Shown piece by piece: positions 35,501-46,794 of a stretch of DNA of 64,000 nucleotides. The DNA is from Diphasiastrum complanatum. Taxonomy: Eukaryota; Streptophyta; Lycopodiopsida; Lycopodiales; Lycopodiaceae. Below the pieces are notes generated by a model. It saw nothing but the letters and a program-made list of their open reading frames with translations. It made no database searches and had not been told where the DNA came from. Every line of letters starts with the position of its first letter. Positions within the stretch are counted from its first letter, which is position 1. Location: positions 73,194,753 through 73,258,752 of the forward strand of contig CM055095.1 of the NCBI GenBank assembly GCA_029204225.1. Reading direction: 5' to 3'. The translations under genes and the position numbers were made by a program.

Positions 35501-36620
35501 ATGGTACTCTAGGCTATACTCTATTCTCATTTCCATCAATTTTGTAATGAGTGCCTATGATCCATCATTGTATATAGGTTTTCATGATGGCATGATCATT
35601 ATTCTTGTTTTGTATGTAGATGACATTATCTTGAGTGGTAATGATCTAGATGGAATTAGAGATGTAAAAATTGCTTTAGCAAAAGAGTTTAAGATGGTAG
35701 ATCTCGGCCTATTGAGCTTCATTCTTGGAATAGAGGTTATTAGAGGATGTGATTTTAGCTTCATTTGTCAATCTAAATATGCTACATCCATCCTAGATAG
35801 ATTTGGAATGAAGAATTGTAAAGGCATTGAGACACCAATGGAGCAACATGTAAAAGCATCTATTGGTTGTGATGAAGCATCCTTTGAGGACATCACATTA
35901 TATAGAAGGCTTATTGGCTCCTTGATCTATTTAACTATAACTAAATCTGATCTTAGTTATAGTGTTGGAAAGTTAAGCCAATTCATGCAAAGTCCTCTAG
36001 TTTCACATTGGAAGATGGCCAAAAGAGTTCTTAGATACATTTCATTCACTAAGAATTTTGGTATTTTGTATAGAGGAACTAATCTTGGCTTAAGAGCCTA
36101 TAGTGACTTGGATTTTGCAGGTGACAAAGTGGATAGAAGATCAACAAGTGCCTTTGCCACCTTTCTATGTGATGGAGTAGTATCATGGCTTTCCAAAAAG
36201 CAGGATACCATCTCCCTATCTTCCACGAAATCCGAATACAAGGCCCTGACATCAACATGCAAGGAGGTCTTGTGGCTCAAAAGGCTATTGGTGGAGCTTC
36301 ATGTCATGGAGGAGGAGATCCCTATCATCTATTGTGACAACCAATCAGCCCAATCACTTGAAACTAATCCTACATTCCATGCAAGGAGCAAACACATCGA
36401 AATTGCTCATCATTTTGTGAGGGAAAAAGTGCAAGCTAAAGAGATCAAGCTCCAACACGTGCCATCATCAAGTTGCTTGGCTGATTTGTTTACTAAACCT
36501 TTACCTAAAGATTCATTTGTCAAGCTTAGATCTTCAATTGGAGTTATTGATAAAAGCATTGTGATCTCCAAGGCTGGATTTGAGAGGAGTGTGAAAAATT
36601 GCCTACATTGGCAAATCTAG
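32598..36620 (+). CDS. Copia-D gag-pol polyprotein with two frameshifts
   Basis: The ATG at 32,598 opens a UBN2-type gag (SSNTSRVLMLRNQIL region). Then come a zinc knuckle CFFCGKKGHFASEC, protease WWIDSGASSHMT, pre-integrase LWHKRLGHPN, integrase with SDNGGEYIS and NGVSERRNR, reverse transcriptase with LDFTNAFLNG, SLYGLKQAPRAWY and YVDDIILSG, and RNase H with YSDLDFAGD, TKSEYKAL and YCDNQSAQ. All catalytic motifs look intact. A 5-bp tandem duplication of GTGCC near 34,145-34,155 stops the first frame at 34,166. A 2-bp loss near 35,264 stops the second at 35,269. The last frame ends at 36,620, 31 bp inside the 3' LTR. Without these breaks the polyprotein would be of normal copia length. It is plausibly the youngest and most recently active element here. 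Confidence 0.92.
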
Positions 36621-37260
36621 CCATGTAGAATATTGTACATTTTGTCAATATTGTTTGTTGGTTACTTCAATGGCCAAAGTGCCACTTGTACATACACACC
36701 TAAAGTAGGTTACCACGAGTCAAGAGGAGTGATTCCTACTTTGTAGGATCTAGACCATGATTTATGATGAGATTTGTACCTACCATGCACCTACCAAGCA
36801 TGACTCTTGGATCTAGGCTAGGGTTTTCACATTAGGGCAAGAAAGTGGAGTCTACTTCCTTATTACATGCTGGATTTTCACCTAACTTTGCAAAGGAAGT
36901 GTGTTTTACTATGTATTCCCATTCTCCATAGTGAGAAGATAGAAACTTTTTGGAGCCTCAAGGAGAAACTCGAGTTTCCTCTCATTGTATGGTGATTACT
37001 CTATTTTTCCAATGAAATCCAGCTTTGGCACTTTGTAAACACTGTCTACAGACCGTACTACAGCCTTATTTCCACACGTGCGGAGTTGGATTATACTGAT
37101 TGATCAATGCTTTGATTGTCTCTACTTGTTTCCTATCAAGCTGCTAAACTAGATCTTGTTTTCTGATGACTAGTTTCTGATAGATTGTTTAACAAGCATA
37201 CAATCACCTTGTGGATCATTCAAAGATCCATTTATGGTCCTTAGTACTGTACTTTTCACA
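36590..37260 (+). repeat. Copia-D 3' LTR (671 bp)
   Basis: From TGTGAAAA to TTTTCACA, same length as the 5' LTR and nearly identical. Followed by AAAGG. Confidence 0.95.
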
Positions 37261-37265
37261 AAAGG
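37261..37265. other. Copia-D target-site duplication, right (AAAGG)
   Basis: Twin of 31,289-31,293. The next four bases (TAGG) also equal those that follow the 5' LTR inside the element. Confidence 0.9.
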
Positions 37266-37866
37266 TAGGCCATATATGCAACCCCTCGCAAGTGGGCTCT
37301 AAACGTTAAACACGCCACCAAGTCTGACCATCTATATGTAATGCAGCCAATTGGACCTTCTGGGTTTCAGTCTTGGGATGCATAAGAAAATAGGTCTCTA
37401 AATAGAGAACCACTTCTCCAAAGTATTCTCATTAGACGAGCCAGAATAAGTGGTAAGCTGGATGCGATTACGAAAATCATGAGAAAAATGTGGCTCATGA
37501 CTTCCAGGAAAAGTAGGAGAGAGAAAACCTGATGGTACTGAGGGAAATTCAGGTGGTGGTGCGGGAGACCCATAAGAAGAGCCAAAAAGACTACCACCAT
37601 ATGAAGATTGACCAAACCTACTACCAAGCACCTCATGAAGCTGAAGAGAGAGAGGTAGTAGTCGAACTTGGTATGGCGATTAAAGGGGCTTTGTCATGAC
37701 GATGAAGGATCTCTGGTAGTGTGGTATCTCCTCAAGACAAAACGGTCTCAAGGTTAGAAAGGACACAATCGATATGACTCTCAAGACGATCCATGCGAGC
37801 ATCAATTTTCATAAAACGATCGTCTAAAGAGCTCTGTGGTGGATCGTCCATTGAAGAAGTAGCCAT
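37266..37866 (-). pseudogene. Gag element G, N-terminal half
   Basis: The minus strand begins MATSSMDDPPQSSLDDRFMK at 37,866 and continues with a heptad-like stretch (RMDRLESHI). A Pro/Gly/Ser-rich linker (GSSYGSPAPPPEFPS, GSHEPHFSHDF) and RIQLTTYSGSSNENTLEKWF lead into the gypsy gag fold, followed by TETQKVQLAALHIDGQTWW. Two in-frame stops and a frameshift disable it. The frame leads directly into 31,288 when Copia-D and one AAAGG are removed. No protease or pol of this family is visible, so it may be a gag-only non-autonomous element. Confidence 0.8.
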
Positions 37867-37869
37867 AGG

Positions 37870-38340
37870 TGATAAGGAAAAGACAAAACACAAGGGAGAG
37901 GATGTTCGTCGTCACCCGAACTTAGTCTATCTTTCAAAAATTACCGAAATGGCACAAAAACAGTCAAAAAAGATGGACTTGGATAGCCAAATAAGGGGCT
38001 AAAAAAAGATTGGAAATGGCCTAAAAATTTGGACAGCAAATGGGCAAAAGTAAAGAGGTAAGAGGGTGTTGGAAAAGAGGCAAAAAGGCTGGGTTTATGG
38101 GACATTAGGGCGTTGGAAATAGCAGTAGATATGCGCCAAAAATGCAGCAAATGGGTGCAAAAAATAAGTGCAAATGGGCGCGAGAAATCGCAGGAGATGG
38201 GCGCTAAAAATGGCAGCAAATGGGTGCTGAACAATGGTAAAAAGGGACTGCAAAAAATGTGCAAGGAAAGCGAAAAAGCAAGCAAAGTACCTGGGTGGGT
38301 GCCGATCCTTCATCCAACAGTAGTGCCAACAAGATAGGTG
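37870..38340 (-). repeat. Leader of gag element G with short-period repeats
   Basis: Between the gag ATG and the left-out 5' end lie repeated motifs such as GCAGCAAATGGGTGC, AAATGGGCGC and GATGGGCGCTAAAAATGG, spaced about 25-35 bases. A comparable repeat lies in the same position in gag element H (55,960-56,440). Confidence 0.6.
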
Positions 38341-39190
38341 AAAAGCTGAAGAAGATGAAGTCAATTTAATTTCTCAAAGCCATGAATGAGAGAGAACCGA
38401 AGCTTCATCCTATACATGAGGTAGAAATAATACTTGCTTGAAATGACCAAGGACCAACACTTGAAACCAAATCTCAACTAATGCACCTAATCTTCAAAAT
38501 ACTTTGCTACTTTCTTTTAACCTTCTCTAGAACAACAATCCATCTTTGACCATCTAGAACACATTTTTCAACATTTAAAACAACATATAATCTACCATAG
38601 CAACTCTCCACATATCATCTACCATAACAAAATCTCCACATATTTTCACATCTATCATAACAACTCTCCACATATTTTCACATCTACCAAAGCAACTATC
38701 CACAGATTTTCTTCTTCTTCTACTAGTCTCCACATTTTTCACCACTTGCTTCTAACTTTCCTTTGGAACTCTTACGTGTGTCCAACTAGAACACACGATC
38801 TTGGAAAGATTAATCATGACAACCTGTTGCACGGAACGTAAGGCAAGGACCAAAAAAATCACGTAAAAAGTGGAGGAAGGCTCTATCTAGGTAGGTGTCA
38901 GGGTGTGATCAGGGTAGATATCAAGATTTCAAAAGGTAGATATCACCCAATAAAGATATCAAGACTATATGAATTTTTCAAATTTTTTAAGATTCCCAAG
39001 AAGACTTGGTGATTGTGACTTTATACCTATATATATATTCACGAACAAGCAAAGTGATGGCCATGCATTCAATAATACAAACAATAATTGAACGTGGTTT
39101 TTCAGTATCTTTGAAACTCTTACGATACTTCCAACTTTTATAAGCAAAGAAAGGACTTAAATAAACAAAAGGAGGAGGAAGCATGAGGTG
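38340..39190. other. AT-rich spacer
   Basis: Contains a short repeat near 38,600-38,710 (CTCCACATATTTTCACATCTA-like, three times, each about 36 bases). No gene seen. A G-rich run GGAGGGAGGGAGGGGGGGAG sits near 39,190-39,210, upstream of the GT77 copy 2 promoter. Confidence 0.5.
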
Positions 39191-39270
39191 GAAGGAGGGA
39201 GGGAGGGGGGGAGCTGGGAGGTGGGATATGGCGAGCTCTGATTCCTTCTTGTATCTCTGTAAGATCATGC

Positions 39271-39402
39271 ATCTTCCCACCTCCCTGTGGAGAGTTGAAA
39301 ATTGGGTATTTGTGATCTTCCCACCTCCCTGTGGAGAGTTGGAAATTGGGTATGTGTGATCTTCCCACCTCCCTGTGGATAGTTGGAAATTGGGTATGTG
39401 TG
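39271..39402 (+). repeat. three 44-bp tandem repeats upstream of GT77 copy 2
   Basis: ATCTTCCCACCTCCCTGTGG starts at 39,271, 39,315 and 39,359. Each is followed by A(G/T)AGTTG(A/G)AAATTGGGTAT. They lie 235-370 bp upstream of the ATG at 39,638, so within the probable promoter. A regulatory role is inference only. Confidence 0.9.
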
Positions 39403-39637
39403 ATGATTTGCACAGAACATGATGGTCTGGGAGCGGTCACATGTGATGCTTTTCCTTCTTACTTTGAGCTCAGAGGTTTGATGCAGGGATGTGTGAGAGA
39501 CGGCCGGAGCTCAGATCTGTGAAATATCCTGTGCATGGAATCGGTTGCTGCCGCACCTTTTTTCAGCATGGGAGGTTCATGAGAATCCGTTGGTGACAGT
39601 TAGCTATCAGCGTGTGCGGCGAGTGAGACCATGAGCA

Positions 39638-42600
39638 ATGGGAACTTTTAACAGTCCGCGCTCGCGGTATGCATCAGCGAGTGCTCTCTGCGCGGCCTTT
39701 ATATTGCTGCCTTATCTGGCCACCTATTACTCGCCAGACGCTCTTCGTTTGCTATCGCAGTCTGCATTTAGTCCGTATTTGAATCGCACCTCTGGCAACA
39801 ATTCGCATTTGAATCGCACCTCTGACGACAGTCCGCATTTGAATCGCATCTCTGGCAACAGTTCGCATTTGAATCGCACCTCTGATGATAGTCCGCTTGT
39901 GAATGGCACCTCTGGCAACAATCCGCTTTTGAATCGCACCTCTGATAAAAGTCCGCTTTTGAATCGCACCTCTAGCAACAGCAGCAGTCAGGTTTCGTTT
40001 CAAGATGGCACTTCGAATTTTGTAAGTTTTCTTCAAATTTTGTAAGTTTTCTTCATACTTTTGTTGCTCTGCTCATCTTTCCCTTTGCCTCTTCAGTATT
40101 ATGAACTTTTTTAGTTTAGGTAGTGCACACTAGTTGCCATTATGGTTTGTTCTCTGATCTGTTTTTAGTGGGGGGGCAGGGGGAGGTCGGAGGCCTTGGA
40201 CCTCCAACCGGGATTCTGTTTTTTCTTCTGATTTTTTTTCATAGAAGTTTCTAGAAGACTAAACATTCTGCCAGAATTTTCATATGAAGCACTTGGAAGA
40301 TCCGAGTGCTATGCAGCACTCGGATGATTGGCTGCCCTCATGACAATTCTGGTAGAAGGTTAGTGTTGGTGTGAATACCTCATGGGCTTTTCATATGAGA
40401 GCTTTGGTAGGGGGTTTTAGTCTTTGGCATGCACGTTTTAATATGGCTATTCATAAGAAATGCAAAAATGAGTATTTGGAATTACAATATTGCATTCCTT
40501 TTTTCCAATTGATAAGTTCTGAAGCATTTGCATAGACCAGGACTTCACTCCTTGTATCTGATGTGTGTACAAATGTCTTCTTAGTGACATTTATTGGTGG
40601 TAAGGGTCATTAGAAGGTATTGCAAATTCATAATCTTAAAAAGTTACCTGAACCTCAGCAAAAGACCATTTTTTTAATGTAAAGGTGGAGCAACAATTCT
40701 ACTTGCTCTAACATGAAATTATTTCTCAAGCACCATTTTTTACAATAAATAGACTCACATAATCAGTAAAAAAATTTATCAGCACATTGGTCATTTTACA
40801 ATTACATGAAAGCTAATATGGACATATATGTGCATGTGACCAGCACCTACTCTAGGGCGACAGGAGTAGGGATGCCATAGCATTTGGTCCATACTATGCA
40901 TGATGAAGTTTATGATCTAGGACTCCATAGGGTTGAAGATTGCATGCCTCCTTTGTTATGTTGAATATTATCCTACACATGACCCTGATATATTTTTACT
41001 AGCAGTGGAATTCTTTAGGAGCATGTAATCTTTTGAAAATGGACTTACATTTTCTACTAAGCAGTTAAATGTTGTGGGGTGGACTTTCCATCATAGAGCA
41101 GATTTAATCATGGGAAACCTTGACTATGAACAAGTAAGATGAAACCTTGCAGTTCCATTGTCTTTCATGCAATATTGACATGCATAATGCATTTAGATGG
41201 CAATACCACCTCTCAACCATAGAAACAATTATTTCGCATAACTTCTTATTGTGGAGTGAGATGGACAATCAAATTCCAAAAATTTCTATGACTTTTTTCA
41301 ATTCTCGTTTGCAAAATAGATTTTTTAATCTTTTAATCCATTGCCAACATGTTTATTACTTTCTCCATTTTTCTTCATCATTAATGCTTTTGTACCCACA
41401 CTACGGTAAAAGTTTACCAAATTGCAACATATAATTGAAACATTACAATTCTAGTGAATCCCATCCATTGAATACCTATAAGATTGTCACAAACATTATC
41501 CCAACAAACTTTTTGGAATGTTGATCTAGAGTCTAGTGTGCTCATGCTTTAAAGAAATGATAAAATCCATTTTCCCATTCGGGAAAATGACATTTCTTAT
41601 AATATATCTCACCTTATTTTGGGAAATGAAGTTTAGCAAGTGGGAGAAAACAAATCTTTCCATTGGGGAAATGATGTTTCTTGAAATATTTCTCATGTGC
41701 TTTCTCCAAGATGAGGAAACACATAACATTGGAAAACACATTTCCTTGCTGAAATACATGAGGAAATGGCATTTACCAAAACTATGTTACCAATGTGGCA
41801 CTTTTACATATTGCATGACTGCTAGATTAAATGTTGATAGTGTGTCGTCTAATCATCCACAATTAGTTATAGTAAAACATACTCATAGAGCATGAATAGA
41901 CCCAAATGTACGAATAGAAAGTTAAATCATCACAAATTCATGAACATAACAAGCTGATCCACAATGAAATGAAAACTAAGCTTATCTATGCTAAGCGAAG
42001 AACTACTCTCAAGCATCCTATACTAAGGACTGAAGCCTACTTAAAAACTAACTAGAAGGTCTAACTAGTGAGTTTCAGGGGCTTGATAGTGTGTTTCAGG
42101 AGCCCGATAAGAGTGACCAAGTTTATCTACATGCTAAGTCGTTACACAAAATAGAAAATAGATAAAAGGTAATGCATATAGAAAGATCACATTCTTCATA
42201 AAATTGATGAATATAGCAAGCTTATCGATGACATAATGTAATGAAAGCTAAAACTAATCTATGCTAAGCTAAGAATAGTTTCAAGCGTTCTTTCTATCGA
42301 ATGAGTCCTTAGGCCTCTTCATGGTTAGTTAGGAGATTAGCTAGTAAAAGCTAGGAGCCAAAAAAGACTAGCCAATTATCCAATTTCATTGTTACAAGAC
42401 AAGTGATTGTTTTAGTGCCAACATGTGGCAAGAGGCCTAAGCACATGTTGTGCTAACACATAATATGAAATGGAGTGTTGGGACCCCGTGTTTGATGTGG
42501 GGGCAATGAATGGCATGTGACTCTTTTCGTTTCTCAAAAAGACAATATTTTATTGGGGTTTTAAAGAAAATGTTGACACCAAAATGTAGAACATCATAGA

Positions 42601-45600
42601 TTGTAGAAATGTTGTGAACTTGAATGTAGCAATAGATAGCACTATATTGTCAACAATAACCAAATATATCATGCATGCCATCCAGGAAATGTAATCGAAG
42701 GAATAAAAAACACAGGGAAACACCAAGTATATTTCATGTTATTCAAGTGACCATGAGTGCTTAATAATTGCAACAAGAAATGACTTACAAAATATAATCC
42801 ATGGATATAAAACTGCACTAGATTTTCTTAATGCAAAAGGATCCATAGTGTCCAAGATTATAAGTGTTAGGGCCCAATCAAGTCCTAACCAAAAACAAAT
42901 ATGTTTCTTGAGCACCTTGCACCTCTGAAGCACTAGTGTTTATCAAGTGAATCAACATGAATTGTGATTTAAGACCTGTTTCGTCCCAAAAGGAATTAGA
43001 AAGAATTAGCAAAAAATCTTTTCGCAAATTTTTTCAATATAATGCTAAAACATGTGCAATGTATAAATATATTATTTATAATGTCTACAATGTTTCTAAA
43101 ATCTTATCAATATTTAGATTGCTAATGAATACATACATTTCAAAGTTTACTGGTGCTTGAAGAGAACTGAAGCCTAAAATCAAATTAGTGTTCACAGAAT
43201 CACAAGTGCACATGGTAATGTTGAATGGACACAATTCCAACTCCACAAACTAGATATCATGTTCCAAGTTCCGTTTTAACATTGTAATTTATGATTTTTC
43301 CATGATCCATCATCAAACATCCGTCACACAATACACTAGGTAAACATTTTAATATGATTGAAAACACTGAAAAGTAAAATCAATGATTTGTTGCTGATTA
43401 TTAAGACAATCAAAGAGTTGTTCAAATTCAAAGAACAGTTCTTTTGGGGGGGTTTTATTCTTTCCTATTTGATATAGACCTGAACGATTTATCCATAAAT
43501 CGATATTCATTCACCAATAAAATGCGGTTCGTGGAAACTATGCCAACCACTTTTAATTCCAAAAAAAACAAATGGAATGATTTTCACTTAAAAGATTATG
43601 ACCTTTGTTAATCACAGGAGATTGATTTCTTTTGTCTAATTTACATGCTCATTCAGCCACTTTTAGATTATGTATTTAACCTTCCAACCCTTGAATTAGC
43701 ATAACTTTATTTAAACATTTCAAATGCATTCCAAGCAATTGAGTGGCCTATGTTTCAAATGTTTGATTATTTTATTGCTCAAAATACAAAGAAGTAAGAC
43801 AAAATGATCTTTCTTTTTGACAATAGAGAAAATTCACTTAATATGGGCCCATAAATTTTCCCGATCATCTCTCACTTAGCATGGAAGATTAAAATGAACA
43901 AACCACAAAAGAGAGAGTTAAGACTAACCAAAACAATTTAAATCAATAATTTCTTTGAAAAGGCTTTTTCCACATGTTGTCAATGCACTTGTGTTTAAGA
44001 TGCAACTTCAAATCAATGAACGTTGTCGACAATTATTTTGTTGAATACCCAACCTTGTCCATACATAAGGTTATACAAACTTAAAAATAATTGTATTGTA
44101 GTGTGTTTCAAAGTTTTTTTTAGCAAATCCTAGTTATTTAAAGATCAGTTGTACCTATAGTAGAAAATTCACAAAAATTTATGAGGGCTATAGCACTACC
44201 AAGTATTTTGGGTGAAAATTTTGAATAGTGTAAATTTTTATATCAAGCTTTTTTATATCTGGAAATTTTTTATTATGCACCAAACACCACCTTGAAGTTT
44301 TCTTCCACCATTTCTTTTGTGCTTCATTTTGGAGGCTATAGTTCATCGTTGTGAGTGAATCCTCTTGCTAGGATTGGCTATAGTCTGTAGGATTACTAGA
44401 GAGAGTGATTGCATGTTTCCAAGCATCTTTTGGTGTAGGTGGTCGGCAGGAGCATTTTTTCTTTGCATAATTGTTTCCAGGTTTCGGGTTTAGCTGTTTA
44501 GGGTGCATCTATTTGCATTAAGAAACTTCCTTTTTTTTATTAATAAAAGATGGAGAAATCCATCGGAGTACAAAGGTATGCATGTAGGAAGTGTAAAGGC
44601 CAAAAGGCGAATTAAGATACTGTACATCAACTATAACAAAGCAACAATGTACATCAACTATAACAAAGCAACAATCTCATAAAGTAACTATAAAAAGCAA
44701 GAGTCAATGTTATAAATGGCGTCCATAACCTTTCTTTACCTGTTTTGCTTTTTGGTCTGTTGTTGCTGGAATTCTTCTTAGTCCACAAGCTGTAAGTTTT
44801 GTAATCTTTTCAACTTCTTATTTCATCATTGAAGCTTTTTAGATTTTCTAGAAAGCTAGCTGGGTTGTTTATGTACTTTATAAAAAGCCAAACTTATGAT
44901 CTAAGCAAACTTTAGTAACGGTGCAGTTTTCCTTGAGAGTGCAGACTCAGGAAGAGCTTGGAAATCTACAAGGAGTTCTGAAAAGTGCTTCCTTCAGAAA
45001 TAAGACTGTGATCATAACAACACTGAATCAGGCATGGGCAGCTAATAATTCTATGATCGACCTCTTCTTAGAAAGTTTCAGGCTGGGGGAGGGTACAAGA
45101 GACTTCTTGGACCATCTAGTGATTGTTGTCTTGGATCAGGTTGCCCATGATAGGTGTATATCTGTGCATAAGCATTGTTTCACCTTAAGGACAGAAGGAG
45201 TGGACTTTTCAGGAGAGAAATTCTTCATGACAGATGATTATCTGAAAATGATGTGGAAAAGACTCGATCTGTTGAGAATTGTGCTTGAATTAGGTTACAA
45301 CTTTGTGTTCACGGTAAGCTGCTCCTTTTATCAAGGGGAGACTTGCTTCAAATTTTTTTCGTGGTTGCATTGCTGATCTGCAAAAATGATATGCCATTTA
45401 GTTATATGCCATTTATGCTGATGAGAAATGTACCTTGCATGTTCATTTGCTAAGTATTTTCTATCCATTTTACAACACCGCTTGATATTTAGAATTTGGT
45501 ATATCTGCTATGAACTGAAAATTTGGTTTGCCAGGATGCTGACATAATGTGGTTTCGAGATCCTTTCCCACATTTTTCGACGGATGCAGATTTTGAGATC

Positions 45601-46035
45601 GCTTGTGACAAGTTCAATGGGAACCCTACTAGTCTTGCCAACCTACCAAACAATGGGTTTGTTCATGTTCGATCTAATGAACGTACAATAAATTTCTACA
45701 AGTTCTGGAACAAGTGTCGTGAAATTTATCCTGGCGAAAATGAGCAAGAAATATTGAATAAAGTGAAGTTGAAGTCAAATTTCAGGAAGATTGGCATGAA
45801 AATGCGATTCCTAAGTACTAAGTTTTTTGGTGGCTTTTGTCAAGCAAGCAGAGACTTTGATAAAGTTTGTATCATGCATGCCAATTGCTGTGTTGGACTA
45901 GTTAATAAGATCCGCGATTTGACACTAATTATTGAGGATTGGAAACATTACAAATCTATGACAGATTTGGAAAAGCAACTGCAGAAAGTCCGTTGGAGAG
46001 CTCCGAGAGCATGTCGGCATTCTTTTCGTGGATAG
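39638..46035 (+). CDS. GT77-type nucleotide-diphospho-sugar transferase, copy 2 (complete, three exons)
   Basis: Exon 1 is 39,638-40,021 (128 codons, ends TTT/GTAAGT), exon 2 is 44,945-45,313 (123 codons), exon 3 is 45,535-46,035 (166 codons plus TAG). All junctions are phase 0, giving 417 residues. Residues about 12-31 (ASALCAAFILLPYLATYY) form a signal anchor, so it is a type II Golgi protein. Residues about 46-118 are a seven-unit 10-residue stem repeat rich in N-x-S/T. Residues 129-417 are the PF03407 domain with KTVIITTLNQAWA, DADIMWFRDPFPHF (DxD) and FFGGFC...MHANCC. Intron 1 is 4.9 kb and intron 2 is 221 bp. The start is the first ATG that puts the anchor in frame. The catalytic part is about 79 percent identical to copy 1 by eye. 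Donor and acceptor sugars are unknown; related plant enzymes act on cell-wall or glycoprotein glycans. Confidence 0.88.
39782..39991 (+). repeat. 30-bp coding minisatellite, seven units
   Basis: AATCGCACCTCTGGCAACA-type units begin at 39,782 and every 30 bp to 39,962. Each encodes N-R-T-S plus six residues. Odd units carry G-N or S-N and even units D-D or D-K after the S, so the array looks like a 60-bp doublet. Unit 3 has NRIS (sequon lost) and unit 5 NGTS. Confidence 0.97.
40022..44944 (+). other. intron 1 of GT77 copy 2
   Basis: A 4.9-kb intron with donor GTAAGTTTTC (40,022), repeated at 40,042, and acceptor GAGTGCAG. Inside are a diverged direct repeat around CTAAGCTTATCTATGCTAAGC (about 41,970 and 42,260) and a 31-bp tandem repeat GTACATCAACTATAACAAAG (44,621-44,680). 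No coding domain or RNA gene was recognised. Its last 200 bp match the bases before exon 2 of copy 1 (2,625-2,821). Confidence 0.7.
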
Positions 46036-46433
46036 TGTAGAAGTAATAGCTGACCTCTCAATGCTTAACGATCCAGAAATTGGGCAAGGAGGCATTATAT
46101 TGATAATTTTTTTATTCTGAAGATTCGGGATTTCATAGTGAGATGCAGTTCATCTTTGTAAAAAATATGCTTTTGTAGTAATTTGTACTTAGAAATTGAT
46201 TTAACGACTGGAAACGCACATGAGGCAGTACATAGAGCACTGTACAAGGCATTTCTTGTCTATTTGCAGCATCTTTTATTGATGTTGAATTCGTAATAAA
46301 TAATCATACCTCCTTTGAAAATGTTCCAGTTTGTCATTTACAGTCTCCTATAGGAAGTTCTGTGGCTTAATTTTATGAACAATGTTGACAGACCTTGAAG
46401 GACTGCATCAACACAAAATGATCCCAAGACTCT

Positions 46434-46460
46434 CCCTCTCTCTCCCTCTCTCTGTCTCTG
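46434..46460. repeat. (CT)n tract in the 3' flank of GT77 copy 2
   Basis: TCCCTCTCTCTCCCTCTCTC follows CAAGACTC, as in copy 1 at 4,424. It is shorter and interrupted here. Confidence 0.9.
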
Positions 46461-46794
46461 CAGGGTGGATCAAATCTTTGGTTTTAGTAGATTGGTAAAA
46501 AAAATTTCAAAGCTTCCAGCAGTGACAACATCCTTGCTGTGTGTGCAAAATGACAGGGTCCATTGCTGTCTTGTTGTCATGATTTTGGTGCACATTGATT
46601 TCATCTCTGCTGGTATTGGTTTGTGATGCTAACTCTATCAATAACAATGGTCCTTAGTGAGTCTTAACCACATATGGGGTCAAGCTAACCCATGGTAATG
46701 TATGGCTAACCCGGGTTAACCAGGGACATGACATCCCCCCCCCCCCCACCACCCTCACCTTTAAACATCTTTTTACCCATAATGTAAAGTTATG

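Noticed and set aside
39727-40036. Antisense open frames across GT77 exon 1
   Set aside because: They only mirror the 30-bp repeat. The plus strand has the anchor, phase-0 splice site and continuation into the catalytic domain.
46735-46747. Poly-C run as a structured element
   Set aside because: A single homopolymer without G-quadruplex or i-motif spacing.
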